Assembly (NCBI GenBank): GCA_014526335.1
Contig: JACTAT010000158.1
Span: 62,001-126,000 of the forward strand
Direction: 5' to 3'
Length of the DNA stretch: 64,000 nt
Origin: Chrysaora quinquecirrha
Lineage: Eukaryota > Cnidaria > Scyphozoa > Semaeostomeae > Pelagiidae
In this document: piece by piece, positions 13,387 to 25,541 of the stretch
Layout: every line of letters begins with the position of its first letter
Position numbering within the stretch: position 1 is the first letter of the stretch
Notes under the pieces: model-generated
The model's input: only the letters and a program-made list of their open reading frames with translations
What the model was told of the DNA's origin: nothing
The model's database searches: none
Made by a program: the position numbers and the translations under genes

Positions 13387-14013
13387 TTAGTTGACTTTTC
13401 TCAGTTTCATTTGAGAATAAATTATTTTGCCAAAAGACCAGCCTGTCCAGTCAGACCTCCAACTCATCGTGTTTGCCATATTAGCCTCTGTTTCACTGCT
13501 GTTGTAGTAGTCGTTGTTTAAATTACCATCAAAGCATGATTTATGCCACCAACCTCCTCTCCATGAATAAGCACAGTTCCATTCAGCCAAATCATTGTCA
13601 TTATCATAAGTTGAGAACTTCTGGTTTATGTTTGTGTACAAGGCATTACCAGCTGTTCCCGTGTAACCGTAATATGTTAACTTATATTCCTGAGCTTCGT
13701 TAAGGATTTTGAAATCAGTATATTCAGCATACCCAGTTGAGCCGTCATCTTTCTTCAACTCGATTCTCAAAGTCGTACTTCCAGTAGTTGTTAACTGATA
13801 AATGGCTTCAAGGCCAATCCAAAGGTTTCCAAAGGGGTCTCCAAAACCTATCGAAAAATTGAAAACATTTATAAATCATTGATTTGATACACATCATTAT
13901 CATTATCATCATCATCATCATCATCATCATCATCGTCATCGTCATCATCATCATCATCATCATGGTCATCATCATCATCATTGTCATCATCATCGTCATC
14001 GTCATCGTCATCG

Positions 14014-14069
<56 letters not shown>

Positions 14070-14133
14070 GTCATCATCATCATCATCATCATCATCGTCA
14101 TCGTCATCGTCATCATCATCATCATCATCATCG

Positions 14134-14170
<37 letters not shown>

Positions 14171-17100
14171 GATCATCATCATCATCATGATCATCATCAT
14201 CATCATGAACGTAAGGGAAATTCATTGTTTTTCAATGGGGTCGTAACTTCAATCTTTATTTCAGCTTGTCCAGCACACTTTCTTTCGATTTTGAAAGTAT
14301 AAAGTACCCGAGTGTATATCCCAATAAAGTTAGTTGAATATCCTTTCATGCTAAACGGGAGAGTGATGGGGTCCCTTTGCAGTATATTCTATTTTGATTG
14401 GGCCTGGAACCCAAGATCCCTACAGTACTTTGTTTGATATTTGGAACAGAAGGGTATTGGAATTTATCCTTCAGGCTTTGTGCTTAGCTAATTCAAAATT
14501 GTGCATGCCATGACGGGTCGGTCATATTGGGTACAGAATACTCAATGCATCAAGTATCGCTTAACGACAGGGAAACTTGGGCTAATGTCCTCACTCAGTC
14601 TAGCTGCACTGATGAGCACTGAAATTGAGCGAAACCGGTCTGTAGCTGACTGCTTGAGGTGTCAGTGGTTTTCTTACACTTAGCCTTGAATCAAAACTGC
14701 ACTGTGGGATGGCAACAATCCCCTCTGGCGGTGCCGCTCTTTGGCTTTGAGTAGACTGTCGCGTCTCAAAGGCACATGCATTCTTCTCAGCTGGGGAAAC
14801 CTTTCCTCGTGTACAGCAGCTACGCGGATACGTAAGCTGACAGAAAATGAAGTCGTTTAGAGAACGATAGTTACCTTCTTTGTAGCTTTTCCAATCTCTG
14901 TTGAAGTTTACATTGTTATCAACTCTTCGTTGAATTACAGTCCAACCACCACCCTTTGTTACCATGTCACAGTAAGCAATTTTTACAAGAGAGGCTGATA
15001 ATCGAAGTTTCACAACTCCACTTGTTGATACGCCATGTTGAAGGGCATTTTTGCAGTCAGAAAATCCTGGAAGAAAATGATAGATATCATGTTTATTTGT
15101 TTATTCAGGTTATATTCAATACTGATCTACACCCAAGAGATATTGCAAGAGATGTTGGTCAGGATAATTGCCAGTGCTCTTGTAAAGGGCTTGTAATCGT
15201 AGGAGATATTGCACAGACACTACAAGACACTGAACAAGAGATTGGAAGAAATTTTGAAAGAAAAACCGAAGAGATATTTCAAGAAATATTGCGAGGGATA
15301 TTGCAAAGGGGTTTTGCAACAGGTTGCAAGCAAAATATAGAACCCAGTAAGACATATCTCATAAGATATCACAAGAAACATGGAACGAGATATTGCCAGT
15401 GAAGAAAGATAAAATCACTATTGTTATTGAAGGAGGTGTTGCAACAGATTGCAAAGCAATTGCAAGAGCTATTGCAAGAGGCACAGTAAGATATGCTGGA
15501 AGAAAAAGTTGCAATAGATATTACAAAAAATATTTTCGGTTAAAATGAAAAAGTCCAAGGAGTTGGAGACATTGCAAGATATGGTGCAACAGATTGCAAT
15601 GAAATTGCAGTAAGAGATACTGGAAGAAAAAACTTTAATAGATATTGCAAAAAATATTGTCGGTGAAATCGAAAAAGACCAAGTCGTTAGAGACACTGCA
15701 AGGTATGGTGCAACAGATTGCAACAAGAAGCAATGTAGGTTTTGTACCCAGGGTACAGATTTTGCAACCCGGGAACAACATATGATCTACCTAATTTCCT
15801 TGAATGCGAGCCCCGCGCCAAATGAGCGCCTCCTTAAAATTAGCGCCCCATTCCAAGGTAAGAGCATTTTGTGAGCACCCCCTTGAATTACGTCTCTTGA
15901 CTTCGGCATAAAATTTACGCGCAGCCATCCAATTCATTTAATTTTAAATAATTCAAAATACTTTCTACGTCAAAGATGTTTGAGAAAGTGTGATCATATT
16001 GAATGCGGTATTTTGTTTACATGGCAAAAGCTGAAGACAGGTTCGCAGCAAAACTCAAGTTTTATGAAACGATATTCAGTATTCTATGAGTCATCTACTG
16101 AAGCATACAATACACAGGCGCCCAAATAGGTGCTGTAAGCGGGTGGTGTAGTTGTTGCAGTTCTCCAGTCCTAGCTGTAAACTTTCGATTTTGCTTACTG
16201 TGGTGGATTTTGTGGTATTTTTGGCTCGATCTATAGATTTTGGCTATGATTTCGTATCAACCACAGTTAACAAAAACTACCACCACATCAAGCACAATAA
16301 CCCAGCACATCAAGCATAATAACCCACCACAGTAATGCGTATCCACCACAGTACGCCAAAACTACCATCACAACAAGCAACATTAAAGCATAATAACCCA
16401 TCATAGTAGTGCGTATCCACCACAGTAAGCAAAATATACCACCACAGCAGTGCGTATTGGTTCGCTAGTGCCAGTAACAGATTTGTGGTGCTAGATTGAC
16501 TCATGTAATAAATCTAGCAGACAATCAGCGTCGGCAGAAAAAAAATAACCCAAAGAAGCAGAAGCGATTGCGGCTGTGCTGAACTTATCACTCGTAATAC
16601 ACCTTTTCAAAGCGGTCTGGGTCGGCGCGACATTTTTCTGGAAGATGGTGGACACGTTGATTAAAGAAATCCTCTCCGAGCGCAACGACCGAGATTAGGA
16701 GAAAAAGTACAGTGCAAATAAAGAGAGAAAAGCGACAGGAAATGTGGTAAATATCTCCAGAAACTCAGGAAAAAGATGCACAAAAAGAAATGCTTGATAA
16801 AATGCCCCCTTGAGCAGATAAGCTGTGACTTAAATATTTTCTCTCACTTTTTCTCAAAAAAAAAAAAACATCAATTGAAAGAAAAATTTGCTGCATTAAC
16901 ACTCCAGAAGCAACCGCAATAGGATCACAGAGAGAATCGCCATAGGATTGCCTTTGAACATGAATTGATTTATACAAATTATGGAAACGAAACGTAAGCT
17001 CATAAACTCACGCACGGGTTGTTGATTCCCCACAAGGCCTTAACTTGTCGAAGTACTTGGTAATTACCTCGGAAATTCGTTTCCTATGTTTCAGTTGCAC

Positions 17101-18283
17101 CTTGCACGAAGCCTCCTCAAGAACTCTAAAAAAAGACATCACACAACCATCCTAACTAATTATCTACAGTCACGTGGTAAACAGTTAGTTCCAGTCCTTT
17201 TCTCCACAGCCTTACTCAAGATGTCCGCCATCTTCCAGAAAAATGGCGCGCCGACCCAGACCTCTTTGGAGAGGTCTGTTGACTTCAAGTCATGGAATAA
17301 AATCATGAGATGAAATGTTGTTTGTTCTCGATAAGGTTCTCGGCACACTTGCCATTTCAAAAGCCTTTCCTTTTGACAAAAGGCAATGCTTTGATAAATA
17401 ATTTATCGGATATTTCAACATTTTTGCACCCATTCGTGCAAGTTCGTGCTGCTTGTATTGTCGATATAATAAATAAACTTAATGTAATGAATAAAGATTA
17501 TTTTACAGCTCAGATAAGTATAAACAAGAAAAAAAATTCAAGAGTCTCATGCATTATTTATTGGATTCTTGACCTTCTTCGATGAGATTTCTGCCAATTT
17601 TAGCCCTTTTCAAGCCATAACGCCATTAAAAATAAACGACGAACCGTTTCATAAAGGTCGTGAACAGTTCATGAACAAATGGATTTCACGTATTCACGCA
17701 CAAAAAAACATTTTTCACGTTATAACGCCTTAAAAAATGGCTTTTCACGCTGAACGCAGAAATCTCTAATCGCGATTCACGCACCCGGGTGACAACATTT
17801 TGACGTCTACTGGACGCAAACTTTCCAGAAAAAGCTAACAATATTGTGAAAAATATCCATGAAATCTTGATAAATAAAAAACAGTGTTTTCGAAGCAGCT
17901 CTGAAGAGGGTCCGAAAGTTTGTCCGAAGTTATTTGTTTGATACGACACGAATGTAATAACTTAGAGCAATCACAGATGCGATTCGCAAGCCAAAGCCCA
18001 AAACATTCACAAAACCTAGCAGATGATGATGCGAAATTCAACTACTTTCTAACAAAATCAATATTAATAAAGAGCAATTTCATTACATTATGAACTCACC
18101 CGGTTGTTCAACTTTCTTCCATACTGCACGAAAGCTTTCAAGGTTGCTTGTATCTGAAATTCGTTTAAAATTCGCATCTTTGGATATTTTGCCAACATAG
18201 ATACAATTCCCATCGAAACTGCATTGATGAAACGCCCTACTTGACTCAATGACATCATCATCACTTCCACGAATTTTCTCAAA
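13387..18283 (-). CDS. Fibrinogen-related domain protein, 3' exons
   Basis: Three exons join in phase on the minus strand: about 18283-18100, 15066-14875 and 13847-13387 (stop). The last two encode a fibrinogen C-terminal globe: FSDCKNAL, GGGWTVIQRR, LWIGLEAIYQLT, LRIELKK, then DNDND followed by WNCAYSWRGGWWHKSC. These are the usual calcium-site aspartates, the CA..GGWWH..C signature and the paired cysteines. Such domains bind acetylated sugars or partner proteins in secreted lectins (ficolin, tachylectin and FREP types), so a secreted, perhaps innate-immune or matrix protein is likely; that role is inference. The upstream exon ends FRAVWKKVEQP and carries CSFDGNC; it may be the end of a cysteine-rich module, and its family is not certain. 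The signal peptide and N-terminus were not found. The upstream exon runs flush into a repeat at 18287, so its 5' border is uncertain. Confidence 0.88.
13890..14208. repeat. (ATC)n/(GAT)n microsatellite in a fibrinogen-gene intron
   Basis: About 320 bases of ATC triplets with scattered GTC variants, lying in the intron between the last two fibrinogen-domain exons (13847 and 14875). The long poly-Asp, poly-Met, poly-Ile and poly-Ser reading frames across it on both strands are artefacts of the repeat. Confidence 0.97.
15100..15735. repeat. TTGCAAGAGATATTGCAA-type imperfect repeats
   Basis: Many short copies of variants of GATATTGCAAGAG and GCAACAGATTGCAA. A clear tandem pair of about 120 bases lies at about 15487-15604 and 15609-15725 (each GCTGGAAGAAAAA or ACTGGAAGAAAAA through GGTGCAACAGATTGCAA). 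It sits inside a fibrinogen-gene intron and is open in one frame only by chance. Confidence 0.75.
16194..16470. mobile_element. Fold-back element, right half (CCACCACAGT family)
   Basis: Shares the centre (GGATTTTGTGG, then CTATAGATTTTGGCTATGATTTCGTATCAACCA) and the right arm (repeated ACCACCACA, TGCGTATCCACCACAGTA, ending near TTCGCTAGTG) with the complete copy at 33801-34365. Most of the left arm is missing. It lies in a fibrinogen-gene intron. Confidence 0.75.
16602..16680 (+). repeat. GGAAGATGG-bearing dispersed repeat, copy 1
   Basis: CAAAGCGGTCTGGGTCGGCG through TTTCTGGAAGATGGTGGACA to AAATCCTCTCC. The same 70-80 bases occur at 17198-17270 (inverted) and 25542-25620. The function is unknown. 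Confidence 0.75.
17198..17270 (-). repeat. GGAAGATGG-bearing dispersed repeat, copy 2
   Basis: Inverted copy of the repeat at 16602-16680 and 25542-25620. In this orientation it reads CTCAAGATGTCCGCCATCTT then CCAGAAAAATGGCGCGCCGA. CCGCCATCTT resembles the YY1 consensus, so these may be fragments of a promoter-bearing repeat; that is inference. Confidence 0.75.
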
Positions 18284-18286
18284 GTT

Positions 18287-18467
18287 TAATCCTCCAACTC
18301 GTGATGGAATGTCAGGAAGTTGGGCGTTAGTGCATCAGCCACAACGAGTAGCCTCCAAGGGGCCGAACGAGCACATGCTAAGCCTGTTGGCTACAGCCCC
18401 TTAGCCTGATACAGGGATCAACTGCCCTTATAGTCAGTGCCTGGAACAGGGAAAGAATTTCCGGCCC
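18287..18467 (+). repeat. Repeat module A, copy 1
   Basis: Near-identical to 18881-19064 (CTCCAACTCGTGATGGAATG to AGAATTTCCGGCCC). It abuts the upstream exon of the fibrinogen gene. The sequence after it (to 18660) differs from the sequence after copy 2, apart from similar composition. Confidence 0.9.
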
Positions 18468-18664
18468 CTGTGCTCAAACGGATACCCCCCGGCACTCTAG
18501 CCTCTGCAAACCCATGAACTGCCTGACTAAGACAGTGATTTTAAGGTCGGTGGCTAACAATGGCTAACGCACCTGTCCCACCGCGGAAGGAGGCGGTGAG
18601 AAAGAGGAGTAAAAGAAGAAATTAGAAAAGAAGGAAAACAGTGCAGAGGGAGGGTGGGAAGGGC

Positions 18665-18881
18665 GTTTAAATAAATAGCTCAAATTGATGAAATCAAATC
18701 AAAGCTAATCTGAGCATGCTACATGCGAAGACTTCATGATTGAAAGAATTCACACATACTTCCTTCATGAGGTTACGCCCACACCATGGCCTTGCTTGCT
18801 AGGGCCGCAATGCATGACAATCGAACCCAGTCCCTCTTGGGTGGATTAACCTCAGATCAAGTCTGTGCCTTATCTGTCATT
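18665..18881 (+). repeat. Repeat module B, copy 1
   Basis: TTTAAATAAATAGCTCAAAT to TGTGCCTTATCTGTCAT, nearly identical to 24519-24733. It contains AATCGAACCCAGTCCC, whose reverse complement begins GGGACTGGGTTCGATT and resembles a tRNA B box. Module A copy 2 follows without a gap. Confidence 0.88.
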
Positions 18882-19064
18882 TAATCCCCTCCAACTCGTG
18901 ATGGAATGTCAGGAAGTTGGGCGTTAGTGCATCAGCCACAACGAGTAGCCTCCAAGGGGCCGAACGAGCACATGCTAAGCCTGTTGGCTACAGCCCCTTA
19001 GCCTGATACAGGGATCAACTGCCCTTATAGTCAGTGCCTGGAACAGGGAAAGAATTTCCGGCCC
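18881..19064 (+). repeat. Repeat module A, copy 2
   Basis: Second copy of module A (see 18287-18467), joined directly to module B. After GGCCC the sequence departs into unrelated DNA containing the small palindrome GGACACCCAATGGGTGTCC. Confidence 0.9.
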
Positions 19065-19269
19065 AAGGGACACCCAATGGGTGTCCGCCCAGCACTGACA
19101 AAAACTGCTACCACTTTGCTAGGCCTAAAACTGGCACTAACCCCTACCTGAAGGAGGGCTAAGGGAAAACCAAACCGGAGAGAATCAGGAACCAGCAGGG
19201 GAGACAAGAAAAGAGAAGCAAAGATAAAGAAAGCAGTGTGAGATTGTGTTAGAAGCTGACAGCCAAAGG

Positions 19270-20590
19270 AAAGCAGATTCAGTACTTAACCAGTACTCTG
19301 AGAGCTTACCCGCATCTCTAAGAAATCAGGTCCTTGACCAGTAATTATGAAAAGGCTTGAGTACTTGATTTTTGTACGTTACCCATACTCAGAGAGCTTA
19401 ACCAGCATCTGAACCCGTACTTATGACGAGAGTTGAGTACCTAACTAGTACTCAGAGAGCTTAACCAGCGTCTCCAACGGAATCAGATCCCTGATCCGTA
19501 TGGACGAGACTCAGTACTTAACTAGTAGTCAGAGAGCTTAACCAGCGTCTCTAAGAAATCAGGACCATCATCCGTACTTATGACGAGACTTGAGTACTTA
19601 AGCAATACTCCGAGGCTTAACCAGCGTCCCGAAGAAAATCAGGTCCTTGATCAATAAAAATGACGAGACTTGAATACTTAACCAGTATTCTGAGTTAACC
19701 AGTATTCTGAGAGCTTAACCAGCTTCTCTAAGAACTCAGGTTCTAATCCGTACCTATGAAGGACTTGAATACTTAACCAGTATTCTGAGAGCTTAACCAG
19801 CTTCTCAAAGAAATCGGTCCTTTGTCCAGACCTATGAAGGGACTTGAATACTTAACCAGTATTCGGAGAGCTTAACCAGCTTCTCTAAGAAATCAGGCTC
19901 TAATCCGTACCTATGAAGGACGTGAATACTTAACCAGTATTCTGAGAGCTTAACCAGCTTCTCAGAGAAATTGGTCCTTAGTCCAGACCTATGAAGGGAC
20001 TTGAATACTTAACCAGTATTCTGAGAGCTTAACCAGCTTCTCTAAGAAATCAGGTTCTAATCCGTACCTATGAAGAGACTTGAATACTTAACCAGTATTC
20101 TGAGAGCTTAACCAGCTTCTCAAAGAAATCGGTCCTTATTCCGTACCTATGAAGAGACTTGAATACTTAACCAGTATTCTGAGAGCTTAACCAGCTTCTC
20201 AAAGAAATTGGTCCTTAGTCCGTACCTATGAAGAGACTTGAATACTTAACCAGTATTCTGAGAGCTTAACCAGCTTCTCAAAGAAATTGGTCCTTAGTCC
20301 GTACCTATGAAGAGACTTGAATACTTAACCAGTATTCTGAGAGCTTAACCAGCTTCTCAAAGAAATCGGTCCTTAGTCCGTACCTATGAAGAGACTTGAA
20401 TACTTAACCAGTATTCTGAGAGCTTAACTAGCTTCTCTAAGAAATCAGGTCCTTAATCCGTACCTGTGAAGAGACTGGAGTACTTAACCAGTACTCAGCG
20501 AGCTCAACCAGCATCACTAAGAAATCAGGTTCTTAATCCGTACTTATGACGACGCTCGAGTATTTAACCAGTACACGAGAGCTTAAAAGG
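19270..20590 (+). repeat. 79-bp satellite
   Basis: A tandem array with a 79-bp unit: GAATACTTAACCAGTATTCT, GAGAGCTTAACCAGCTTCTC, AAAGAAATCGGTCC, TTAGTCCGTACCTATGAAGAG. Units are most uniform from about 19.75 to 20.45 kb and decay on both sides. Each unit contains the dyad GAATACTTAACCAGTATTC. There is no coding potential. Confidence 0.93.
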
Positions 20591-20800
20591 AACCAACAAG
20601 CTAAGGCAGTGTTTTTTTTTTTTTATATTTTAATAGTCTATTCAATCACTTTGAATTGAAAGAAAGTTAATCAAGCCACGGGCATTGTAAATTCGGGTTA
20701 TAGCTCAAAAACGAACGACAATAGTTTATTTATGGTATCTATCGGGTATGGAATGGTAGTGTCTATTTATTGAGTCCCTAAAGCGAGTGCTTCACATTAA
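20591..20800. other. Spacer between the two satellites
   Basis: Non-repetitive AT-rich DNA with a T-run near 20613. No gene was seen. Confidence 0.5.
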
Positions 20801-23190
20801 ATCAGATCACTGACCAGTAAGTATGACGATCCTTGAGTACATTAACCAGTACTCAGAGAACTTCACTCACACTCAAGACAAGACTTGTGTACTAAACGAA
20901 CGAAACAAGTCCTTAACCAGTCCTTATGACGAGACTTGAGTACCGAACATTACTTGAAGAGCCTAAACAGCTTTCAAGCAACACCAAGCACTCAGCCAGG
21001 ACTTAAGGTGGAACTTGAGATCTTAACCAGTATTCAGTCCCAACAGTTTAATGAAAAAACGAGTCCATAGGCGGTGCTCTTGAAACTTAACCTGTTCACA
21101 TGATCCCCATAAGTACTAAACAAGTACGTTTGGAAGATACCAAGTATGTAAACAGTAGGGTTTGAGGATATCTAGTCCTCAAGCGGTGCTTAAAGAACTT
21201 ACAGTTCTCATGGTGCCAACAAGTACTAAACAAGTACTTTGATAAGATATAAGTGTGTAAACAGTCTTGTTTGTGGAGCTTTAATCCTTAACCTGTGCTG
21301 AGAGAACTTTCCCGGTTCTCATGATGCCAACAAGTACTAAACAAAGTACTGTGACAAGATAGAAATGTTTAAACAGTATTTCTTAAGTAGATTTATTACT
21401 TAACCAGTGCTGAGAGAACTTTCCCAGTTCTCATGATGCCAACAAGTACTAAACAAAGTACTGTGACAAGATAGAAATGTTTAAACAGTATTTCTTAAGT
21501 AGATTTATTACTTAACCTGTGCTGAGAGAACTTTCCCAGTTCTCATGATGCCAACAAGTACTAAAGAAAGTACTGTGACAAGATAGAAATGTTTAAACAG
21601 TATTTCTTAAGTAGATTTATTACTTAACCTGTGCTGAGAGAACTTTCCCGGTTCTCATGATGCCAACAAGTACTAAAGAAAGTACTGTGACAAGATAGAA
21701 ATGTTTAAACAGTATTTCTTAGGTAGATTTATTACTTAACCTGTGCTGAGAGAACTTTCCCGGGTCTCATGATGCCAAAAGTACTAAACAAAGTACTTTG
21801 ACAAGATAGAAATGTTTAAACAGTATTTCTTAAGTAGATTTATTACTTAACCTGTGCTGAGAGAACTTTCCCAGTTCTCATGATGCCAACAAGTACTAAA
21901 GAAAGTACTGTGACAAGATAGAAATTTTTAAACAGTATTTCTTAAGTAGATTTATTACTTAACCTGTGCTGAGAGAACTTTCCCGGTTCTCATGATGCCA
22001 ACAAGTACTAAACAAAGTACTGTGACAAGATAGAAATGTTTAAACAGTATTTCTTAAGTAGATTTATTCCTTAACCTGTGCTTAGACAACTTAACCAGTT
22101 CTCATGCTGCCAATAAGTACTAAACAAGTAGTTTGACAAGATATAAGTGTGTACACAGTATGGTTGGAGAATATCTAGTTCTTAATCGGTGCTTGGAGGA
22201 CTAACCAGTTTTCATGGTGTCAACAAGTACTGCGACAAGATAAATCACAGAAACAGTAATGTTAAAGGAGCTCTATCCCTTAAGCAGTGTTGAGAAACTT
22301 AACCAGTTCACATGGTGCCAACAAGTACTAAACAAGTACTGTGACAATATACAAGTATGTAAAACAGTACAGATCCAGGATATCTAGTCCTTAACCTGTG
22401 CTTAGAGAACTTAACCAGTTCTCTGGTGCTAACAAGTACTACACAAGTACTGCGACGAGATACAAGTATGTAAAGGGTACGGTATGAGGATATCCAGTCC
22501 TTAACCCAAGCTAACAGAACTTAACCAGTTCTATGGTGCCAACAAGTACTAAACAAGTACTGTGACAAAATACAAGTATGTAAACAGTACGGTTCGAGGA
22601 TATCTAGTCCTTAACCTGTGCTTAGAGAACTTAACCAGTTCTCTGGTGCCAACAAGTACTAAACAAGCACTTTGACAATATACAAGTATGTAAACAGTAC
22701 GGTTCGAGGATATCTAGTCCTTAACCTGTGCTTAGAGAACTTAACCAGTTCTCTGGTGCCAACAAGTGCTAAACAAGTACTGTGACAATATAGAAGTATG
22801 TAAACAGTACGGTTCAAGGATATCTAGTCCTTAACCTGTGCTTAGAGAACTTAACCAGTTCTCTGGTGCCAACAAGTACCAAACAAGTACTGCGACGAGA
22901 TACAAGTATGTAAACAGTACGGTACAAGGATATCTTGTCCTTGACCCGAGCTTAGAGAACTTAACCAGTTCACTGGAGCCAACAGGTACTAAACGAGTAC
23001 TGCGACAATATACAAGTATATAAACAGTATGGTTTGAGGATATCTAGTCCCAAAACGGTGCTTAGTGAACTTAACCAGTTCACGTGGTGCTGACAAGTAC
23101 TAAACAAGAACTGTAACAAGATATAAGGATGTAAACAATACGGTTCAAGGATATCTAGTCCTTTCTCATGGTGCCAACAAGAACAAAACA
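20801..23190 (+). repeat. 110-112-bp satellite
   Basis: Units start TTAACCTGTGCTGAGAGAAC and carry GTTCTCATGATGCCAACAAG, TACTAAACAAAGTACTGTGA and TTTAAACAGTATTTC. The spacing is 112 bp at 21401-21960 and about 110 bp at 22.4-22.85 kb, where another subtype (GGTTCGAGGATATCTAGTCC) takes over. Each unit holds the dyad AGTACTAAACAAGTACT. The CTTAACCAGT and GAGAACTTAACCAG phrases are shared with the 79-bp satellite just upstream. Confidence 0.93.
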
Positions 23191-24515
23191 AGTAATGCTA
23201 GTGCCAAACCAGATCCCTATCCAAAATACAGTACTCAAAGAAATTTGTCTGTTGAGTAACGAAGTAATGATGCAACCAGTGCTTGTCAGTAATAAAAACT
23301 TTTGACCATAGCAAATCTAAATGACCACTTCCTGTCATAGTCATACTAACAGGATAAACAAAATTCAAGATTTAGTGGCCAAACAATATTAATACGCAAA
23401 GCCGCATGTTGCTAATTTGTTTTTTTTTTTTGTTGAATTTTGCTTGTTGAATTTGTGATTTTGCCCTAAAGCCCTGCCTTGAGGAAGATGCTGACTCAGC
23501 AGGTTATTTTAAAACCCTGATTTTGCCCTACCAAGACATTGAGAATTAATGCAAGTACCCAAAATGTCTTCATTTTTTACTCTAACTTATTTTTCTGTCT
23601 CTGGGTTAATTTCAACAAAACAAAACTCCTCAACATGTTCCTTCTCCATTCAAAAGTAAACTTTTGAAGAAAGTTTACAGATTTCGTGCGCAGTTTTCAT
23701 TCCGGAGGTTATTTACCAGACGCTATGTGACCGGCCTATTTTCGTGTTGAGTGGAACGACTGCCTTCCGCACTAGTTCCAATAGAGAAAGCAACCGATGC
23801 TGCGATGCTACGAACGATTTTACTTACTTCTGCGCAGGCGATTCAGGTAAATTTCTATCGTTCCACTCATGGCGAACGGCCTAAATTTTTATCGATAAAG
23901 CAGTGCATAGTTATCACATTCTTGTGGAGAGACGAAAGAACTGATTGAAGTGGAATTACATGCGAATACAGATAATGCCATAAGGAACATATCTATGATA
24001 AGTTTTTTTCTTATTATTGCGTGAAAGGACGGTAAAATATTATTTATCCTGAAAACGTTCCACTCAAGGCGACGGGACTCTACCTGCACAATTATGGTGT
24101 ACATCATGCGCATGTACCTGAAACTCAGGGCATGAACCCAACAAATGAAGGTTACAGGCAATAACTCGGAGGGACCTTAATTCGTATGTAGCTACACTCT
24201 TTGATGTTTGAAACTTTAGAAAACTAACAAGCTCATGTAACAAGCAGCTTGAAACTTGCCACAGCCATTTATTGAGTATCAAATATCTAGGCCCCTCTAG
24301 CATGCTTCTTCGACAAGAAAAACAAAAAGGTAAGATCTCACCAATTATCAATACGGCGAAACAAGGGCGCCAGTGGGATCATAAGACATTTTAGGCCCAA
24401 GAGGCGCTGGCGATGCAAGAAGAACATTCCGCTCTGAAGAACAGCAACTTGAGGAACCATTGTATCCAACTCGGAGACTGTTAGATAGCGACAGACACGT
24501 AACGGCGAAGACCAC
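23191..24515. other. Non-coding stretch, no gene recognised
   Basis: Only short, mutually overlapping reading frames on both strands. The phrases GTTCCACTC and ATGGCGAACGG recur in part (23750, 23860, 24058). No protein family is recognisable. Confidence 0.5.
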
Positions 24516-24518
24516 GCC

Positions 24519-24733
24519 ATTTAAATAAATAGCTCAAATTGATGAAATCAAATCAAAGCTAATCTGAGCATGCTACATGCGAAGACTTCATGATTGAAAG
24601 AATTCACATACTTCCTTCATGAGGTTACGCCCACACCATGGCCTTGCTTGCTAGGGCCGCAATGCATGACAATCGAACCCAGTCCCTCTTGGGTGGATTA
24701 ACCTCAGATCAAGTCTGTGCCTTATCTGTCATG
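24519..24733 (+). repeat. Repeat module B, copy 2
   Basis: Copy of 18665-18881. Here it continues directly into a SINE-like 3' part (24734-24895), so module B may be the 5' portion of a composite SINE. Confidence 0.85.
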
Positions 24734-24895
24734 AAACTCTTTGTGTCAGAAGCTCAGCGAGATCGGGGTTCGAGCACAAGTAGCGGTGCCGTCACAGTCA
24801 CACCTAGGGTCGACGTCTCGATAAGTTAAACCTATTACTGGGATCCTAGAGACTGGTGCTTAATACACCATTTCATCTTCACTTTCACCTTCATC
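24734..24895 (+). mobile_element. SINE, diverged copy
   Basis: Contains GTCAGAAGCTCAGCGAGATC, GGGGTTCGAGCA (a degenerate B box), GTCTCGATAAGTTAAACC, ACTGGGATCCTAGAGACTGG and a tail of CACCATTTCATCTTCACTTT then CACCTTC. The 3' half matches the SINEs at 32801, 43751 and 44502. Confidence 0.7.
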
Positions 24896-25541
24896 CAGCT
24901 AGATCGCGCCATTGTATATGATCATGTGGACACCAGTATGGCTTGAAATGACTAAATTTTGTGAGCAACAATTTTCTGTTCCACCAAACGCCACGCTGCA
25001 AGTTTTCTGTTCTAGTTCACTTGGATCAACTCAATTTGCTTCAAGTTACACAGAATGGAATCATGAAATTTATGATTTTCATAACGACTTAATCTATAAG
25101 AATCAAAAGATACGATATATTTATACGACATACAAAACCAAGAATATCTCTTACTTATATAATTTCACTTTAATTTAATCTCTTGAGAATTATATTATCA
25201 ACCCGTATTTTAATCACAAAAAATCACGAAAAACGGCATACAAAAACTAGGAAAAATTTATGCCAATCAATTTAAAGGACAAATCTATAAACGCTTCAAA
25301 GTTCTGTCCAACATATTGCTGAACCTCTTAATAAAAGTTGACGTTGGAAAATTGAACTATTAGTTTGAACGTAACGGTGAGAGAGAGAGTGCTATTATAT
25401 GCAATATATTAAACGCCTTTTGATATTTTTTTAAAGACTCGCGACATTCGTTTGATAAATAATTAGGACAAAGATGGCGGAGCAAACGTGAACGTTGTGA
25501 TTTGTGGTGCAAGCGTTGAATCTTGTTTCCGCCCGAAATCG

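Noticed and set aside
13808..14246. Open frames of poly-Asp, poly-Met, poly-Ile and poly-Ser
   Set aside because: They are the six-frame reading of an ATC/GAT microsatellite inside an intron.
14501..15013. Frames extending the fibrinogen exon beyond 14875
   Set aside because: The family match ends exactly at a GT donor at 14874, and the next exon (13847) resumes it in phase.
19270..23190. CRISPR-like regular arrays
   Set aside because: Whole units are repeated without unique spacers, the genome is eukaryotic and no cas genes are near; these are satellites.
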